Assembly: GCA_016278435.1 (NCBI GenBank)
Contig: JADQBU010000219.1
Span: 1 to 9,445, forward strand
Length of the DNA: 9,445 bases
From: Halanaerobiales bacterium
Lineage (GTDB): Bacteria; Bacillota; Halanaerobiia; Halanaerobiales; JADQBU01
Reading direction: 5' to 3'
The translations under genes and the position numbers were made by a program. Shown here in pieces: positions 6,257 through 9,445 of the stretch (its first letter is position 1; each line of letters begins with the position of its first letter). The notes beneath the pieces were generated by a model. That model was not told where the DNA came from. It worked only from the letters and a program-made list of their open reading frames with translations, and did no database searches.

Positions 6257-6751
6257 ATGGAAGATGTCCTTGGATATATTCAGCAAAAAGCTGAGGAGGC
6301 ACAGTTAAGAGATGACCTCTGTTCCAGGAGTACTATCTATGGTTTAAGTTGTCATTTTGATTTTATTTCTGATGAACTGGTTGAGTCGACACTGAATCTG
6401 GCCGGTGGGGTCGGGGCCAGCAGCGGTTCCTGTGGTGCTTACTGTAGTGGTCAGCTGGCTATTGGTGCCCGGTTTAATCCTGCGATGGATGAGGTGGGGA
6501 CAGAGGCAGGTAAGGAAAAGATGAAGATTGCCCAGGGAAAAATGATTGAGTTTAGAGATGCGTTTTTACAGGAGTTCGGAACTACTCTCTGCCCGGAAAT
6601 ACATAAAAGTTTATTTGGGCAGAGTTACATTTTTACCGAACCGGATCAGGCCGATGCGTTTTTTAAAATTCCCGATCATAAAGAGAAATGTGCTACTGTA
6701 GTAAAAAGAGCTGCCCGGTTGGCGGCAGAGATTATTCTGTCAGAACAATAA
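6257..6751 (+). CDS. Divergent C_GCAxxG_C_C-type redox protein
   Basis: A 164-residue soluble cysteine-rich protein resembling the C_GCAxxG_C_C family, putative redox-active proteins with four conserved cysteines that are often coded next to transporter genes. Proposed family cysteines are C22, C59 in GSCGAY, C112 in TTLCPEI and C145 in EKCATVVK, with AARLAAEIIL closing the last helix as in other members. Two further cysteines, C32 and C63, are extra. The signature CGAxxG reads CGAYCS here, with Gly replaced by Ser and a cysteine added, so this is an unusual member. A start at 6257 is supported by AGGAGGT (6241-6247) 9 bases ahead. It lies between the sulfur carrier and the importer genes, matching the transporter association of the family. 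It might carry electrons, bind an Fe-S cluster or shield a metal for the AOR. No function is proven for the family. Confidence 0.75.
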   Translation: MEDVLGYIQQKAEEAQLRDDLCSRSTIYGLSCHFDFISDELVESTLNLAGGVGASSGSCGAYCSGQLAIGARFNPAMDEVGTEAGKEKMKIAQGKMIEFRDAFLQEFGTTLCPEIHKSLFGQSYIFTEPDQADAFFKIPDHKEKCATVVKRAARLAAEIILSEQ

Positions 6752-6856
6752 AGAGAAAGGGGTGATTTAAGGAGAATTCAGGACCGGGACAAAAAAGTAA
6801 ATTTCGAAAACGGCGAAACTCCTGAATATTTAAACAGATTTCAAAAAATTTTATAA
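6752..6856 (+). other. Stop-free extension in frame with the preceding gene; possible tiny ORF or relic
   Basis: After the TAA of the redox-protein gene the same frame stays open for 34 codons up to TAA at 6854. The encoded peptide ends in TPEYLNRFQKIL and looks protein-like, with charged and hydrophobic residues mixed. A Shine-Dalgarno-like AAAGGGGTGA (6756-6765) stands at its head, but no ATG, GTG or TTG follows in frame. The first near-start is ATT at 6776. It could be a relic of a longer gene, a peptide from a rare start codon, or chance, since 34 open codons are not rare. Confidence 0.2.
6776..6827 (+). repeat. Nested inverted repeat upstream of the binding-protein gene
   Basis: ATTCAGGA (6776-6783) and TCCTGAAT (6820-6827) are perfect complements, and inside them TTTCG (6802-6806) pairs with CGAAA (6814-6818) around 7 bases. 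No T-run follows, so it is not a standard terminator. In the mRNA it would lie about 45 bases before the binding-protein start and could act as a 5' stabiliser or processing site that separates importer from enzyme expression. Confidence 0.4.
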
Positions 6857-6872
6857 GGAGATGTTTGAAAAA

Positions 6873-8093
6873 ATGATCAAAACACGTTTCAGGTTATTGA
6901 TGATAAGTATCATAATTATTTCCATGTTAATTGTCGGTTTTGGTGGTTCGGCAGTATTGGCCAAGGATAAAATTGTTATCGGTTTTGCCCGGGCCTTTTC
7001 CGGGATGTTAGCATTGACAGGAGATAATGCTTTTACTCCCATGGCAGAAATGTGGGTAGATGATGTTAATGCTAAAGGTGGAATTTATGTAGAGGAGTAC
7101 GGAAAAAGACTACCTGTTGAGTTGCTTAAATATGATACGAAAAGTGATACAGGTACTATGACAAGGTTACTGGAAAAATTGATTATTGAAGATAAAGTTG
7201 ACTTTGTCTTTCCGCCTGTCAGTACTGCCCATCTTTATGCTGCTGCTCCCATAGCCAATAAGTATGGGTATATACTGATGGGAATGGAAGGTGGGGCCAA
7301 GCGCTTACAGCAATATATGGATCAGTTACCTTATTTCTTTTCCACCCTGAATTATTCTGTCCATCAGGTACCGGTACTGGTAGATATTCTGGCCGAAAAG
7401 GGTGTAGAAAAGGCGGCAGTTATCTATATCAGTGACCTCCACGGTATAGAATATTCTGAAACGGCAGTTCCACTTCTGAAAGAAAAAGGAATTGAAGTTG
7501 TATTTAATAAGAGTATTAACATGGGAGCCAAAGACCTGTCATCTGTAATAAAAGAAGCCATGGCAGCAGATGTCGATGCTTTTATCTCCTTTACCTATCC
7601 AGATGAGAGTATTCTTGTTACCAAACAGGCTATAGAACTTGGTTTTAATCCAGATGCCTTTGTGGTAGATGTAGGTGCCAATTTTGAGTTTTACAAGAAT
7701 ATATTTGGAGCAGAACAGGTTGAAGGGATTATGTCGATGGGGGCCTGGAATACAGAAAGTACTCCCAAAGCAGATGAATTTGCTCAAAAGATTATCGACC
7801 GTTTTGGTAGAGAAAAACTCGACTGGTGGGGGCAGATAATCTATTATGGCGCACTGCAGTTCTTCGAAAAAGCCATTGAGGAAGCAGGCACTTTAGATCA
7901 GAAAGTAGTCAGGGATGTAATGGCTAGTCAAAAATTTGAAACTGTTTTAGGACCAACCTGGTTTGAAAACGGTCAACTGGCAGAAGAATGTTATCCCGGT
8001 CAGATTGGACAGTGGCAGGACGGCCTATATGAAGTCATAGGACCAAAGGATAAAGCGACTGCCCCGGTTGTATTTCCCAAACCGGTCTGGTAA
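6873..8093 (+). CDS. ABC importer substrate-binding protein, Leu/Ile/Val-binding type
   Basis: A secreted type I periplasmic binding protein (Peripla_BP_6 group) that would capture a small organic substrate and deliver it to the permeases coded downstream. I start it at ATG 6873 (406 residues): AAGGAG (6855-6860) is 12 bases upstream, whereas the in-frame ATG at 6861 abuts that site with no spacing. Residues 1-30 form a signal peptide, with K3 and R5 before a long Ile/Leu/Met core and a cleavage site after AVLA. There is no lipobox cysteine. The mature part begins KDKIVIGFARAFSGMLALTG, the usual first strand and ligand loop, and continues through VDDVNAKGGI, the PPVSTAHLYAAAPIANKYG segment, and a lobe-2 stretch with WWGQIIYYGALQFFEKAI. 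The many aromatic residues near the C-terminus would allow ligands other than leucine, such as amides or aromatic acids. It follows the enzyme genes in the same direction and is separated from the permease gene by a strong stem-loop. Confidence 0.92.
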   Translation: MIKTRFRLLMISIIIISMLIVGFGGSAVLAKDKIVIGFARAFSGMLALTGDNAFTPMAEMWVDDVNAKGGIYVEEYGKRLPVELLKYDTKSDTGTMTRLLEKLIIEDKVDFVFPPVSTAHLYAAAPIANKYGYILMGMEGGAKRLQQYMDQLPYFFSTLNYSVHQVPVLVDILAEKGVEKAAVIYISDLHGIEYSETAVPLLKEKGIEVVFNKSINMGAKDLSSVIKEAMAADVDAFISFTYPDESILVTKQAIELGFNPDAFVVDVGANFEFYKNIFGAEQVEGIMSMGAWNTESTPKADEFAQKIIDRFGREKLDWWGQIIYYGALQFFEKAIEEAGTLDQKVVRDVMASQKFETVLGPTWFENGQLAEECYPGQIGQWQDGLYEVIGPKDKATAPVVFPKPVW

Positions 8094-8133
8094 AACTAGA
8101 GGACCTCATTAAAAACTAATTGCTTAAATATCA

Positions 8134-8199
8134 TACAGGCTGGTTTAAGGGGCTTTAGATTTTCTGGCCCCTTGAGCGGCCTGTACATTTTATCTTTTT
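8134..8199 (+). terminator. Strong stem-loop between binding-protein and permease genes (attenuator or mRNA stabiliser)
   Basis: TACAGGCTG (8134-8142) pairs with CGGCCTGTA (8177-8185), and after one unpaired G (8143) TTTAAGGGGC (8144-8153) pairs with GCCCCTTGAG (8167-8176). That makes 19 pairs, three of them T-G wobbles, around a 13-base loop. The T-rich but broken tract ATTTTATCTTTTT follows to 8199. It sits 40 bases after the binding-protein stop and just before the permease ribosome site. I infer partial termination or protection of the upstream mRNA, giving more binding protein than permease. Confidence 0.75.
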
Positions 8200-8222
8200 A
8201 ATCTGTGGGAGGAGTTATCACA

Positions 8223-9092
8223 ATGATTGTAACAATTCTTAATGTAGTTATTGGGGGGTTATTACTGGGCGGTATTTATGCCATAATCTCTGTCGGTTTC
8301 AGCCTCCAATATGGAGTTGCCAGGGTTTTGAATATAGGTCATGGAGAATTTATTATGCTGTCGGCATTTTTAACCTGGACACTATTTACAGGCTTTGGTA
8401 TAAATCCCTTACTAGCCCTTGTTATATCCAGTTCTATTGTATTTATACTGGGATTTATACTGCACAGAACCCTGTATAGAAGCCTGAAAAAGAAATCGGC
8501 TACATTAGGTATCTTTGAAGGAAATTCCATGCTGGTTTCCTTTGGGATCCTTTTTATTATCCAGAATATTGTTTTATTGATCTGGGGGTCTGACATCAGG
8601 GGTTATTCTTTTCTGAATTTTCCTGTTACTATTGGAGGAGCAAAGTTTGCTGCTAACCGGCTTCTTACCCTTGCATTTGCTATTGTTTTAAGTTTTGCTT
8701 TTTATTTTTTTCTGGTACATACCCGCTTAGGAAAAGCAATCAGGGCAGCCGCCCAGGATCCTGAAGCTGCTGGCCTTATGGGAGTTAATATTAACCGGGT
8801 TTTAGCCTTATGTTTTGGGCTCGGCGCGATGATGGCCGGTGTGGCCGGTGCATTGATAAGTATGTCATATCAAATAACAGCGACTATGGGACTGGAATAT
8901 ACGGTAATAGCCATGATAGTCGTTGTCCTCGGTGGACTGGGTAGTATCCTGGGAAGTTTTATCGGGGGATTTATACTGGGGCTTGTTGGCAGTTTAGTTA
9001 GTTATTTTGAGCCAGGTCTGGCTATAGTTGCCTATTATGTAATATTTATGGTCCTGCTTTTAGTCAAGCCAACAGGTATTATGGGGAGGTAG
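8223..9092 (+). CDS. ABC importer inner-membrane permease, LivH type
   Basis: A 289-residue permease of the branched-chain amino acid type (BPD_transp_2), forming half of the transmembrane channel with the LivM-type protein coded next. The ATG at 8223 lies 8 bases after GGGAGGAG. A GTG at 8205 in frame would add six residues but overlaps that ribosome site. The hydrophobic N-terminus contains the family string GGLLLGGIYAIISVGFSLQYGVARVLNIGHGEF split over helices 1-2. The cytoplasmic coupling loop GKAIRAAAQDPEAAGLMGVN (about 174-193) would contact the ATPase. The late block VVVLGGLGSILGSFIGGFILG and the ending KPTGIMGR are typical. About eight hydrophobic segments are visible and the length is normal. 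Only 8 bases separate its stop from the LivM-type start, and that gene's Shine-Dalgarno GGGGAGGT (9083-9090) lies inside this gene's last codons, so translation is probably coupled. Confidence 0.93.
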   Translation: MIVTILNVVIGGLLLGGIYAIISVGFSLQYGVARVLNIGHGEFIMLSAFLTWTLFTGFGINPLLALVISSSIVFILGFILHRTLYRSLKKKSATLGIFEGNSMLVSFGILFIIQNIVLLIWGSDIRGYSFLNFPVTIGGAKFAANRLLTLAFAIVLSFAFYFFLVHTRLGKAIRAAAQDPEAAGLMGVNINRVLALCFGLGAMMAGVAGALISMSYQITATMGLEYTVIAMIVVVLGGLGSILGSFIGGFILGLVGSLVSYFEPGLAIVAYYVIFMVLLLVKPTGIMGR

Positions 9093-9100
9093 ATAGGAAA

Positions 9101-9445
9101 ATGAATAATATTAAAAGTTATAGACGACTTTTACTTTTAATCGTTCTAATCATGTTAGCTTTTTTGCCCTCTTATGCCCCCAAATATACGATTATATTAC
9201 TCTGTAATATTTTGATGTATATTATAATTACGGTAAGCTGGTCAATATTTTCCGGGCCTACTGGTTATATCTCGCTGGCAACAGCTGCCTTTTTTGGTGT
9301 AGGAGTGTATACAACGGCTATACTGGGGAATATCTTACCCCTGGGAATTGTTATTGTAGCTTCCGGTCTGGTTAGTTTTCTTCTTGCTCTTTTTATAGGA
9401 GCTTTAACTCTGAGATTAAAGGGTATATATTTTACTATTTTTACT
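9101..9445 (+). CDS. ABC importer inner-membrane permease, LivM type (5' part, cut by window end)
   Basis: The first 115 codons of a second branched-chain-type permease, still open at the last base of the window. After a short basic N-terminus (MNNIKSYRR) there are hydrophobic segments and the family-like stretch FSGPTGYISLATAAFFGVGVYT (about residues 50-71), corresponding to the LivM motif GxxSLGxAAFFGxGAY. Here Thr replaces the usual Gly after SLA/SLG, a small deviation. The fragment ends in LRLKGIYFTIFT, which also matches the family. It starts at the ATG at 9101, served by GGGGAGGT ten bases upstream in the end of the LivH-type gene. The two ATPase genes (LivG and LivF type) would be expected next, outside the window. 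Confidence 0.92.
   Translation, partial: MNNIKSYRRLLLLIVLIMLAFLPSYAPKYTIILLCNILMYIIITVSWSIFSGPTGYISLATAAFFGVGVYTTAILGNILPLGIVIVASGLVSFLLALFIGALTLRLKGIYFTIFT

Noticed and set aside
6776..6827. Intrinsic terminator between the redox-protein and binding-protein genes
   Set aside because: The nested inverted repeat has a long interior and no T-tract after it, so termination is not supported.
1..9445. Mobile elements, CRISPR arrays, tRNA or rRNA genes
   Set aside because: I saw no transposase, no regularly spaced repeats, no terminal inverted repeats and no RNA-gene signatures. Most of the window is ordinary protein-coding sequence.

Overview
The window looks like a piece of chromosome from an AT-rich anaerobic bacterium of the Bacillota (Firmicutes) type. 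Strong GGAGG ribosome binding sites, TTGACA/TATAAT promoters, a TTG start and a tungsten-type aldehyde oxidoreductase all fit that. The ABC substrate-binding protein has a plain type I signal peptide with no lipobox cysteine. This hints at a diderm member such as the Halanaerobiales, but it is inference only. All genes lie on the + strand, and I see no mobile element, CRISPR array, rRNA or tRNA.

Left part (1-2155): the 3' end of a YjiH-type nucleoside-recognition/gate membrane protein, then a complete 12-helix sugar/cation symporter of the GPH (MelB-like) family that ends in a clear intrinsic terminator. An almost perfect Shine-Dalgarno sequence with no start codon lies between these two genes.

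Middle (2156-3052): a TetR/AcrR-type regulator with its own promoter and a palindrome touching the -35 box. It is followed by a 241-nt gap holding a near-consensus extended -10 promoter, with a 20-bp inverted repeat between its boxes. The predicted leader is about 127 nt and can be drawn in two competing nested folds.

Right part (3053-9445): the strong promoter points into a tightly spaced gene set: iron-type alcohol dehydrogenase, tungsten/molybdenum aldehyde:ferredoxin oxidoreductase (AOR), a 72-aa ThiS/MoaD sulfur carrier ending in Gly-Gly, and a small C_GCAxxG_C_C-type redox protein. These are followed by the substrate-binding protein and two permeases (LivH type, and LivM type cut by the window end) of a branched-chain-amino-acid-like ABC importer. 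The ATPases would be expected just downstream. A 19-bp stem-loop between the binding protein and the first permease probably sets the ratio of their expression.

Working model: the importer brings in an organic substrate (amino acid, amide or organic acid), its breakdown gives an aldehyde, and the dehydrogenase and AOR convert that aldehyde to alcohol (NAD(P)H side) or acid (ferredoxin side). The ThiS/MoaD protein would help make the AOR pterin cofactor, and the TetR protein would control the set. The individual families are recognised with good confidence. The link between importer and enzymes, the substrate, and the regulator's target are inference.
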